A stretch of 64,000 nucleotides of DNA, taken from the NCBI GenBank assembly GCA_965652395.1, contig CBFGUW010000018.1, forward strand, positions 30,070 through 94,069, read 5' to 3'. The notes under the pieces were generated by a model. It worked only from the letters and a program-made list of their open reading frames with translations. It was not told the DNA's origin and searched no databases. The translations under genes and the position numbers were made by a program. This document shows, one piece after another, positions 34,101 through 41,077 of this stretch (position 1 is the stretch's first letter; each line of letters starts with the position of its first letter). This stretch comes from Saccharospirillum sp965652395 (GTDB taxonomy: Bacteria > Pseudomonadota > Gammaproteobacteria > Pseudomonadales > Natronospirillaceae).

Positions 34101-35220
34101 GAAAGCCACCTCCCTCAGCAACACCAGTTACTGGAATAAGGGGTATCACTATTCAACCGCCGGGTATCTGACCGCCATTACAGACGCCAACAACTCCAAT
34201 GATTCCCGGTACTTTGAGTACGATCAGCTTTATCAACTCAAAAGAGTGCGGTCGAAGAGTTCCACCGGGCCGGTGCTGGAAACCTTTACTTACTCTACCG
34301 TGGGCGACCTGATCAGTCGCACAGCGGCGTCGAGCAACGTCAGCTACACCTACAACAGTCAGACCAACCGACTTTCTTCCGTTGTTATAGATGGACAAAC
34401 CCATTTACTGGGGTACACACCGGATGGCCGGGTAACAGCCTATGGGCAGTCGGATTACGCCTACACCAGCGACAAGCTACTAGCGGAATTCAGCAAACCC
34501 GATGGCAGCACCTATCGTTATGAGTACGACAGTAACAACCAGAAGGTTCGTGTGAGTGTCGATAATCAACTACAGCGCTATACCATTCATAGCTCGAATG
34601 GACAGCTCATGTATGAAGAGCGCCCCGATGACACCTCATCCAACTTCATCTATCTTAATGGGCAACTGGTCGCTACCCGAGATACTGAATACGATCTGGC
34701 TTATACCGAGTGCGACTATATTGAAAACCGCGCCAAGCGAGAAACCGTGTTGTATCACCGCCCGGTATGGTTGCGGCGATTCGACAATGAGCCTGTCGGC
34801 TATGGCAACTGCGAGTCCTACGGAAAATGGGCTCATAACTACGCATCAAACAGTGGTACCTGGGAAGTAACGAACAATACGGAACGCCGCTACCATGTAT
34901 GGATGCACCACTACAATGAATCGGGCGACAATATGGGGACACTGTATGACTTCCTGCTTTATAAGGACGCCAAGCAAGCCAATGGCAACCCCTACAGAAA
35001 GTACCATTCAAAAGGCACGAAGCGTAAATATACCTGTCACCAGCGCTGGCGGGTCGTTCGCTATACTTATGACCAGAATGGAAAACTCATCGCCACCAAT
35101 ACGGTCAAGTCTGGTGAGTATGAAACGGGAAGAGAAAGGAGCTGGAAAGCCTGGCAAAGCAAACCCAACTTCTCCTGTGGCAGCGCATCACTGGACACCA
35201 GTAAGGTTTCCTGGCCTTAA
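31138..35220 (+). CDS. Secreted RHS/YD-repeat shell protein (N-terminal half of a split RHS toxin)
   Basis: 1360 aa. A Sec signal (ASAFLALSIALPAMG) leads to VDHYSGEATLV and LPISRKES, the usual opening of RHS proteins. Residues of roughly 450-1180 contain many YD repeats (YDRVGNLTGVET, YDYDDLGRISKRRY, YDLDGNLTREY, YEYDSNNQKVRVS). RHS repeats build a hollow beta cage that holds a toxin. The protein stops after FIYLNGQLVATRD plus about 170 residues rich in Trp, Tyr and Cys; it has no RHS-core and no toxin. Those parts are in the next gene, 74 bp away, with its own signal. AAAGGAG marks the start. GC is lower than in the housekeeping genes. Confidence 0.85.
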   Translation: MVKYASAFLALSIALPAMGEWTNPDNSIGRQLSTGYGIDTVDHYSGEATLVHTDYQLLLGQASYLPISRKESLMSSGFGRPMYAEYNLGQLLSSSLTLDHTFCDTITEDDKKPAFKGLNGESVVFTKHNSVTGKPKTFISKSNWLLTCATDDPDYPVQLTAPNGLRFYYDRDTQQHHFHPGMPKILKDPNGNTARFDQLSLTDLNIVTPFQTLSFTKNGLSISGISQPLVTYESISGGYKIKYAEESYWSVRKKSSSVTEVCNPLKTCVDFEIKKISLGAAGSSDRLVKKTYHIPHHGNYSITYDYTYPSGTNELIVKATHGDHLREYRYYHTHSNSPLYWKLGNLLKETVFTSNSSSKYQEKTFEYEPSLPSFKGDYVSSNQNGDIGKYAVVPRLTKETTKRWSNATTNGQFTWVGTVEVTYSDFDLFNNPQSTSYRYPSPSGSSTLYPTITYLTEREYDLDIHRLGLVKRTELEGLAYYSEYSYDRVGNLTGVETNGRTESFSYNQAGEKVSYTDAEGNIYSYSNHSFGIPRQETGPEGYILTRTVDNGFVSSETLYGNRTTTSVFDPFGKLIEYQPAEPGREPIRYHYTFPASGGMVLVEENGGLLKTTRFNGMGLPYQIEVEGTGSGTGNAYHFKKVLTYYNDGTLKAESLPVSATTTPSTNQYSHYYQDPVGRRTSINPVDGSAITFQYNAPFETLMTDGAGVKTREKYRPFANFGTEKLVERTHHAGNTLPSPELKLSLSYFNNGWLDTVKMGSKSHLYNYDQTTGFLKSVFTPETGLIEYKYNKNGQVIWEKHNTDTPLEYDYDDLGRISKRRYSDSAVNVTYTYNDIERIFTGTKGAYTWQTEYDLDGNLTREYLKHDTQIEPPSVINTYPLYSSHTGRSAAARSNSKPSGFRSFGHSIESQGFLDWDFSYTYDSKGFLAKVTYPDGEEVGYLPNAIGQPTQAASYAHHAQYFPNGALKSLSFGNGQTISYQQDANTGQLKATSLSNTSYWNKGYHYSTAGYLTAITDANNSNDSRYFEYDQLYQLKRVRSKSSTGPVLETFTYSTVGDLISRTAASSNVSYTYNSQTNRLSSVVIDGQTHLLGYTPDGRVTAYGQSDYAYTSDKLLAEFSKPDGSTYRYEYDSNNQKVRVSVDNQLQRYTIHSSNGQLMYEERPDDTSSNFIYLNGQLVATRDTEYDLAYTECDYIENRAKRETVLYHRPVWLRRFDNEPVGYGNCESYGKWAHNYASNSGTWEVTNNTERRYHVWMHHYNESGDNMGTLYDFLLYKDAKQANGNPYRKYHSKGTKRKYTCHQRWRVVRYTYDQNGKLIATNTVKSGEYETGRERSWKAWQSKPNFSCGSASLDTSKVSWP

Positions 35221-35294
35221 GCGGCCAGGGTTAACCTAATAACCTTTACCCACGAATAAACCGTATCGGCCATCAGATCCCATAGGATAAAAGG

Positions 35295-36608
35295 ATGAAA
35301 CACTTCTTAACGAGCATGTTAATCGCCTTAGGCAGCTTCGCCCAAGCTGCTCCGGTAGGGGAAACCATTACTTATTATATTACCGACCACCTGGGTACAC
35401 CCGTGGTTGCTATGAATGAACAAGGCAGCCTGCTTTGGAAACGCCAGTACAGCGCCTTTGGTGAGGCCCAGCAAAACGAAAACGCTGTGCAAGTGGGTTA
35501 TACAGGCCACGAGTTCGTACCCGAATCCGGTCTCTCCTACATGGGTTCCCGTTGGTATCACCCAGAGATCGGCCGTTTTCTACAGCCCGACCCGGTGGGT
35601 TTTGTACCCAGCAACACGCTCTCGTTCAACCGCTATTTGTATGTGAACAACAACCCGTACATGCATGAAGACCCGGATGGAGAATTTCTGGATCTGATTA
35701 TCGAAGTGGCCAGTATCACCATCGGGGTAACGAGCGCTATTCAAAACTTCTCCCAGGGGAATATTAAAGAAGGCCTCTATGACGTTGGGGGCGTCGTTGC
35801 CGATGGCGTCTTGATGGTCGTCCCCGGCGTACCGGGCGGAGTGGGTGCCACTCGCCATGCTTTGAAAAACTCGGACAACTTGGTTGACGGCACTCAAACT
35901 CTGGCACGGGCCTGCAGCTTTGCCGAAGGCACCCTGGTCACCACACCGGATGGCCTGGTACCCATCGAAAGCCTTGAGCGTGGTGATCAGGTCTTGGCGC
36001 GCAGCGAATCCGGCGAGGAAATGGACTACAAACGCATTCTGGATGCGTACAGCCATGAGCACTACGATGGCATGACATTGACAGTGTCTCACTGGGACGA
36101 GACTACCGAGACCCTGACCACGACCCAGGAGCACCCTTTCTACGTTGAGGAAGTCGGTTTTGTGCCCGCCGGGGAATTGGAAGCGGGGCAACAGATTGCT
36201 ACGGCTGATGGTATGCCGGTGACCATCAAAGCTGTGGACCTGACGCCGTTTCAATTGGTGGCTTATAACTATACTGTTGAGGACTACAGTACTTACTTTG
36301 TGGGTGAGTCTGGGTTGTGGGTGCATAATAGTTGTAATGTAGGCTCCAAGTCTGTGCTTACCAATCGGCAAGCGAGGGAGGTCGCATCACAACTTGGACT
36401 GAAAGAAGTTACCGGCAATGTCCCGAGTGCAGTCCAACGCGAAGTTGGTAGGAATCCGGTGTATTACGATAAGAAAACCAATTCGTATTACTCCCCAGAT
36501 AAAGCTGGCCACAGAGCTGATAATGCCTGGAAACGATTTGACCGTGATGGGAATCGAGAGACAGGGGTGTTTGATGATGGTGGTGAATTTATACCTGTCA
36601 GTGAGTAA
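35295..36608 (+). CDS. Secreted RHS-core / Hint / C-terminal toxin protein (second half of a split RHS toxin)
   Basis: 437 aa with its own signal peptide (MKHFLTSMLIALGSFAQA). Right after it comes ITYYITDHLGTPVVAMNEQG, the point where an RHS cage normally continues, then the RHS core (GYTGHEF, GSRWYHPEIGRFLQPDPVGF, NRYLYVNNNPYMHEDPDG). Residues 207-345 form a pretoxin Hint domain: Cys207 in CSFAEGTLVTTPDG, TTQEHPF, and terminal VHN345-SC, all catalytic residues kept, so it can cut off the last 92 residues. That tail (NRQAREVASQLGLKEVTG, KAGHRADNAWKRFD) resembles a Novel-toxin-21-type domain, from memory only. The next gene is a likely immunity protein. Confidence 0.85.
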   Translation: MKHFLTSMLIALGSFAQAAPVGETITYYITDHLGTPVVAMNEQGSLLWKRQYSAFGEAQQNENAVQVGYTGHEFVPESGLSYMGSRWYHPEIGRFLQPDPVGFVPSNTLSFNRYLYVNNNPYMHEDPDGEFLDLIIEVASITIGVTSAIQNFSQGNIKEGLYDVGGVVADGVLMVVPGVPGGVGATRHALKNSDNLVDGTQTLARACSFAEGTLVTTPDGLVPIESLERGDQVLARSESGEEMDYKRILDAYSHEHYDGMTLTVSHWDETTETLTTTQEHPFYVEEVGFVPAGELEAGQQIATADGMPVTIKAVDLTPFQLVAYNYTVEDYSTYFVGESGLWVHNSCNVGSKSVLTNRQAREVASQLGLKEVTGNVPSAVQREVGRNPVYYDKKTNSYYSPDKAGHRADNAWKRFDRDGNRETGVFDDGGEFIPVSE

Positions 36609-36613
36609 TAGCT

Positions 36614-37135
36614 ATGAACGTATTTGACGATTTAAAAAAAGAGAATTTAAAATTACTATTCCGGTGCGGGATAGCTGTCGGGTGCAAAGATGCAGAGAGA
36701 CTATATTTAAATGGACAAGGAATACAGACATCCATTGACAAAAGAAATGAGATCTGGCTAAAGGCCAAAGATTTTTATAGAAAAAAACTAGTAGAAAATA
36801 CTAAGACGAAGCTATATACGGTGGTCACTTTTGAAAACACAATTGAAGATATCGACTCGTCTGATATCGAACTACTTAGTGACTTCAATTTGACATTAAA
36901 AAATGCATTAGATATAGCAAAATTTTATGACGATGATAACGAGCAATATAAGTTTCTATTTCTATTCATGCTCACCACCAGTGCTGTAGACTATTTATTA
37001 AAGGGAAAACTCAATAGGCACTTTGGCGATACCCCTTATCACATGTGCGAGATTTTTATAATGAATCCAAGCTTATCGGGAATCGTTAATGCATATGACG
37101 ATAGGGGCATTGACTACCTGCCACTGACGAAGTAA
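36614..37135 (+). CDS. Candidate immunity protein for the RHS toxin
   Basis: 173 aa, starting five bases after the toxin stop. It has no signal peptide, is acidic, and is far lower in GC than the rest of the window, which is usual for immunity genes acquired with their toxin tips. It is mostly helical by eye (LKKENLKLLFRCGIAVGCKDAERLYL, split by charged loops). I recognise no family. The immunity role comes from position only. A hairpin follows at 37157-37180. Confidence 0.6.
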   Translation: MNVFDDLKKENLKLLFRCGIAVGCKDAERLYLNGQGIQTSIDKRNEIWLKAKDFYRKKLVENTKTKLYTVVTFENTIEDIDSSDIELLSDFNLTLKNALDIAKFYDDDNEQYKFLFLFMLTTSAVDYLLKGKLNRHFGDTPYHMCEIFIMNPSLSGIVNAYDDRGIDYLPLTK

Positions 37136-38324
37136 TACTCTTGAAATAAGTTAATTGCCCTCGACAACAAAGTCGGGGGCGGAACCTATCGAAATTAACA
37201 AGACGCCCATAATAGGGAAAGTCAGCTACTGAAGGTATCAAACAGCGGCACCTGGGGCGTGATCGGGAACCACAAACCTCCCGCCCCCCGGCTACCTCTG
37301 CTTTTCGCAACCATGCAAACACAAGAACTAATAAAGTACTGCTCAATGGGAAGCCTCCTCCAGCACTCTCCCAGGAGGCTTGAGCTGCCTTTTTTTCGAC
37401 CCACCCCCGGTAGTTGACCACATTCGTATAAACTCCATAGGTTACTGCGCAATCATCCCCGTAGCTCACAACACCTACCAGCTCATAGCCCTCATCACTA
37501 TCAACAAACATTGGGCCGCCGCTGTCTCCTTGGCATGAATCCTTTTTAATACCTTCCTCATCTCTTCCATTTTCATATCCTGCACAAATCATCGAGGGGA
37601 AGTGCAAATCTCCATAAACTGTCTGACATTGAGTGTCAGAAACGAGAGGAAGCTGTACCTCCTGAAGGTTTGCTGCTGGCTTGCCACCTTTGAAGCTCAA
37701 AGAAAACCGTGTGTTTCCATGACCCACTACGGTTGCCATAGATGGTAATTGGGAAAAAACCATGTCTGTTAGCTTTATTGAAGGGTAAGGTAGTGACGAA
37801 GCAAGCCGGATGAGTGCGATATCGTTACGCAACGAAGCGCTATTATAGTTTTCATGAATCGCTACTGTTTCCGCATCCTTCGCAATTGGAATCACGTCAG
37901 ATTCGCTACCAGTGTAAATCAGATAGCCGGTATAGTGATACGCTGATACTTGTATATCAGGAGAGCTTAAACCCACGCATTGATAAGGGGATATGTTTTC
38001 GTTCGCACAATATTCGTATTTAAGCTCTCCAGTCCGATTACCGGGAAGTACACCAATCGTCGCACCGCGTGGGATGCTATTCAAACAATGCGCAGCCGTA
38101 AGTATCAGGTCCCCTCCTATGTAACTGGCTCCGCAGAAAGGGTTCCAAGAATGGCCTGCAGCAGGCCCATCCCACTCGTATTTGTACATCAGTGATACAA
38201 AGAACTCATACCCCGAGGTACCTACCTTTTCTCCCCCGAGAATCCTCGGAACAGGCTCAGAAGCAAATAGCAAACCCATGGTTTGAACAACCAAAAGCCC
38301 GATAATGGTCACTATTTTTTTCAA
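37086..38324 (-). CDS. Secreted trypsin-like serine protease with GlyGly-CTERM, 3' end probably frameshifted
   Basis: Signal peptide, then mature RILGGEKVG, a trypsin-type activation sequence. Catalytic His79 in LTAAHC, Asp in NDIALIRL and Ser in CQGDSGGPM; several disulfide cysteines. Near the end SAGGGFPLSSTLLVLVFAWLRK is a GlyGly-CTERM sorting signal, which is processed by rhombosortase and usually ends within a few Arg/Lys. Here the frame runs on for about 65 odd residues into the convergent immunity gene. Removing one base from the A4 run at 37302-37305 would give LRKQR and a stop at 37292. The real gene is probably 37292-38324. Confidence 0.8.
   Translation of the reverse strand: MKKIVTIIGLLVVQTMGLLFASEPVPRILGGEKVGTSGYEFFVSLMYKYEWDGPAAGHSWNPFCGASYIGGDLILTAAHCLNSIPRGATIGVLPGNRTGELKYEYCANENISPYQCVGLSSPDIQVSAYHYTGYLIYTGSESDVIPIAKDAETVAIHENYNSASLRNDIALIRLASSLPYPSIKLTDMVFSQLPSMATVVGHGNTRFSLSFKGGKPAANLQEVQLPLVSDTQCQTVYGDLHFPSMICAGYENGRDEEGIKKDSCQGDSGGPMFVDSDEGYELVGVVSYGDDCAVTYGVYTNVVNYRGWVEKKAAQASWESAGGGFPLSSTLLVLVFAWLRKAEVAGGREVCGSRSRPRCRCLIPSVADFPYYGRLVNFDRFRPRLCCRGQLTYFKSITSSVAGSQCPYRHMH
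37157..37180. terminator. Hairpin between the immunity gene and the convergent protease
   Basis: GCCCTCGAC / GTCGGGGGC pair over nine positions (one G-T) with a 6-base loop. No T-run follows on the plus strand. It falls inside the frameshifted tail of the protease gene. Confidence 0.4.
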
Positions 38325-38564
38325 AGAAAATCACTCCCCTAACATTAGAGTAGGTTATACAAATTTCGAATCTCAAGCCAGATGCCAAGTCTTAAAATCA
38401 ACTGATGCCCCGCCCCCAACTGACTGATTTTAAAAAGGAAAAGGCGGAAGAAAGGAGGGTGAACCCTTAGCATTATCGCCCTTAAGCTTATATCCAAGTC
38501 AAAACACCCCATAAATTAGCTCGATTCAGCCGCACTCGATAAAGTCTGGTTTTCCGGATAGACA

Positions 38565-40025
38565 TTAGTCAGCCCTAAGTCCCTCATGATATTGTCTAGC
38601 CCGATCAGAATAGCGCACCGGGTTCTCTATTTTCCATACTGTACTACTCTCTGGCAGAGGCATTGCGAATCTAATTAAATGAGGCAGCATTCGGCACATA
38701 TCCTGTTCGGATCGGCGAACAATTACTTCATCACCCTTAACTTTAAGATATAAGTGTTTTTCCTCTGTACACCCCGTGGATACTACTGAGAATTGTAGTT
38801 GACCATCATTGAATACAGGGTTAAATAGAACTTCGGGTGCATCCGACTTCAAATTACTACTAGAGCATGAGACCAACCCTAATATTGAGCCGACCAGCAC
38901 TAAATTCTTCTTGTTTGGATGGCGAAGCGCTAGAGCAAACACTATTAATACTGTCAAATACAAAGGCATGCTTCCACCAGATCTCAACCCAGAGGATGAA
39001 CAGCTTGATGCTCTAGGAGAATCATAACGATATTGAATATTCGATGCAGCATCAAGTGAACTCTTCACCGATACACTAGCAACAAAGCTGTTTTTGGCTG
39101 ATTCAATCCAGTTGTGAAGACTAGAAACCTCAGTGTATACACCGTAGGTGTATGCACAGCCTAAACCATAACTCACTATACCGTACTGCTTGTAGAATGG
39201 TTCCGAGCCGGAAAATAGTGGACCACCAGAATCACCCTGACATGAGTCTTTTCCCACACCTCCAACTCCTCCATTTTTATAACCGGCACAAATCATCACG
39301 TCGTCATCCAGGTCATCATAAACCTGCTTACACAAACTATCGCTGACTACCGGCAAACTTACTTCCAACAAATCCGCGCTCGCTCGGTTTTGTCTTTCAC
39401 TGGCGTATATATCACCATGACCCACCACAGTCTGAAATGCAGGTATTGCGTCAGTTTGGCTAGCTATACTGACAGGTTCAATTCCACTCGGGACTACATC
39501 AAGCTTTATCAAAGCTATATCATGGCTATTACTTTCGGGTGTGCCATACTGACTGTGCACTATCAGATTCTTTCCTAATCGGACTTGAATAGAATAGACG
39601 TTAGAGTCAGATCCAACATAAGCTAAAAGGCCAGTATAATGATAATTCTGCAAACATATACTTGGGCTGTCTTGTGTGGTGCAATTGTAAGGAACAACCC
39701 CTTTATCTGTACAAAATTCGTATTTCAGGGCATTTGATTGATTACCAAAAATAAACCCTATTTCTTCTCCGTCCCTGAGGCGGGTCACGCAATGAGCTGC
39801 TGTCATAACTATCCCATCACCAATATAACTCGCTCCACACCTCGGATTCCAATGCTGCCCCGAAGGCCACTTATATTTGTACATCAGCGAGCTAAAAAAC
39901 TCATATTCTCCAGCCTTTGTTCCTCCAATTATTCGATCAGTTCCAACAGAATGCTCCTCGCTCAATCCAAGAACGGGGAAAACTATGAGAAATGCAACTC
40001 TGATAAAATATTTAAATCGCCCCAC
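38565..40025 (-). CDS. Secreted trypsin-like serine protease with GlyGly-CTERM fused to a lipoprotein-like tail
   Basis: 486 aa, paralogue of the preceding protease. Signal peptide, mature RIIGGTKAG, His78 in MTAAHC, Asp in SHDIALIKL and Ser in CQGDSGGPL. SSGLRSGGSMPLYLTVLIVFALALRHPNKK is the GlyGly-CTERM signal. Instead of ending, the frame continues into KKNLVLVGSILGLVSC, which looks just like a lipoprotein signal with lipobox LVSC, and a domain of about 95 residues (STGCTEEKHLYLKV, DMCRMLPHLIRFAMPLP). No frameshift is needed, so this looks like lost separation of two genes or a real fusion. Confidence 0.8.
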   Translation of the reverse strand: MGRFKYFIRVAFLIVFPVLGLSEEHSVGTDRIIGGTKAGEYEFFSSLMYKYKWPSGQHWNPRCGASYIGDGIVMTAAHCVTRLRDGEEIGFIFGNQSNALKYEFCTDKGVVPYNCTTQDSPSICLQNYHYTGLLAYVGSDSNVYSIQVRLGKNLIVHSQYGTPESNSHDIALIKLDVVPSGIEPVSIASQTDAIPAFQTVVGHGDIYASERQNRASADLLEVSLPVVSDSLCKQVYDDLDDDVMICAGYKNGGVGGVGKDSCQGDSGGPLFSGSEPFYKQYGIVSYGLGCAYTYGVYTEVSSLHNWIESAKNSFVASVSVKSSLDAASNIQYRYDSPRASSCSSSGLRSGGSMPLYLTVLIVFALALRHPNKKNLVLVGSILGLVSCSSSNLKSDAPEVLFNPVFNDGQLQFSVVSTGCTEEKHLYLKVKGDEVIVRRSEQDMCRMLPHLIRFAMPLPESSTVWKIENPVRYSDRARQYHEGLRAD

Positions 40026-40134
40026 AGCCCCTCTCCAGTGTATTACTCATGGACCAAGGATATCCTTTCCAACAGGGTGAAAGCTATGCGTTTCATCTAT
40101 TCTTAATAAGTTACTAGCAACGGCTACTACCCCC

Positions 40135-40172
40135 AAAAAAAAACCCGGCCTTACTTGAAAGCCGGGTTTTAG
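40135..40172 (-). terminator. Intrinsic terminator of the peroxiredoxin gene
   Basis: On the minus strand AAAACCCGGC / GCCGGGTTTT form a strong stem with an 11-base loop followed by a run of T. It lies just past the stop at 40195. Confidence 0.85.
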
Positions 40173-40194
40173 GGGGATAAATAGAAGCCGCAGT

Positions 40195-40818
40195 TTACAG
40201 CTTGTCTGAGTTACTACCCAAATACTCAGCCACACCCTCAGGGGTGTTAACCATGCCAGCATCGCCTTTCTGCCAGCCAGCCGGGCATACGTGACCGTTC
40301 TCTTCGAAGAACTGCAGTGCTTCAACCACGCGAACCAGTTCGTCGATGTTGCGGCCGATCGGCTCGTCGTTCATGTGCTGGGCGCGAACCACGCCGTTCT
40401 TGTCGATCACGAAAGACGCACGGAACGCCACGCCAGCCGGGTAGTAGCTGTCGCCACCTTCGGACTCGACACCGAAAGACTTACAGATGTCGTGGTTCAT
40501 GTCGCCAACCATGGTGTACTTCACGGGGCCGATGCCGCCTTGGTTAACGGGGGTGTTGCGCCAGGCGTTGTGGGTGAAGTGGGAATCGACGGATACGGCA
40601 ATCACTTCCACACCCAGCTCCTTCAGCTTATCGACGCGCTTGTCCAGAGCGATCAGCTCGGAAGGGCAGACGAAGGTGAAGTCCAACGGGTAAAAGAACA
40701 CCAATGCATACTTGCCCTTGATGCTCTCGGCCAGGTTATAGCTGTCTACGATCTGACCATCGCCCAGTACGGCGGGGGCGGTGAAGTCGGGGGCTTTACG
40801 TCCAAGAAGTACGCTCAT
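40195..40818 (-). CDS. Typical 2-Cys peroxiredoxin (AhpC/Prx1 type)
   Basis: Reduces hydrogen peroxide and organic peroxides. 207 aa. Peroxidatic Cys51 in FTFVCPSE with the conserved Pro/Thr of FYPLDFTFVCP, and resolving Cys178 in HVCPAGW, so it works as a head-to-tail dimer. Conserved Arg lies in GVAFRASFVID. An OxyR-like site lies about 130 bp upstream. No ahpF is adjacent; the trxA product could supply electrons. I avoid calling it ahpC without the partner gene. Confidence 0.93.
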   Translation of the reverse strand: MSVLLGRKAPDFTAPAVLGDGQIVDSYNLAESIKGKYALVFFYPLDFTFVCPSELIALDKRVDKLKELGVEVIAVSVDSHFTHNAWRNTPVNQGGIGPVKYTMVGDMNHDICKSFGVESEGGDSYYPAGVAFRASFVIDKNGVVRAQHMNDEPIGRNIDELVRVVEALQFFEENGHVCPAGWQKGDAGMVNTPEGVAEYLGSNSDKL

Positions 40819-40945
40819 CTAATCGCTCCATTTAACAGAATGAATGGTTGTTTCAAGCTTTATTAAACCGTGTACCGGGCATCAAGCCCGATAGAAAGGT
40901 AACCAGCTTAATCCAGCTGGCTTCCAGAATTCACGCCATCGGTGT

Positions 40946-40971
40946 CTATTGTTTCTATAGCGAAAAGCTAT
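40946..40971 (-). promoter_or_regulatory. OxyR-like binding site upstream of the peroxiredoxin
   Basis: CTAT-N7-ATAG-N7-CTAT is three of the four OxyR quarter-sites at exact spacing; a fourth ATAG follows at N6, one base short. OxyR binds four such contacts. Position before a peroxiredoxin gene fits. Confidence 0.55.
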
Positions 40972-41077
40972 CAATAAATAGAAAGTGATCAAAGACACTT
41001 GGGCATCAGGTGACAGATGGGGGCGATACCCGATGCTTCAAGGCCGGGTGCCGTTGACAGGCACCCGATTAACCCCT

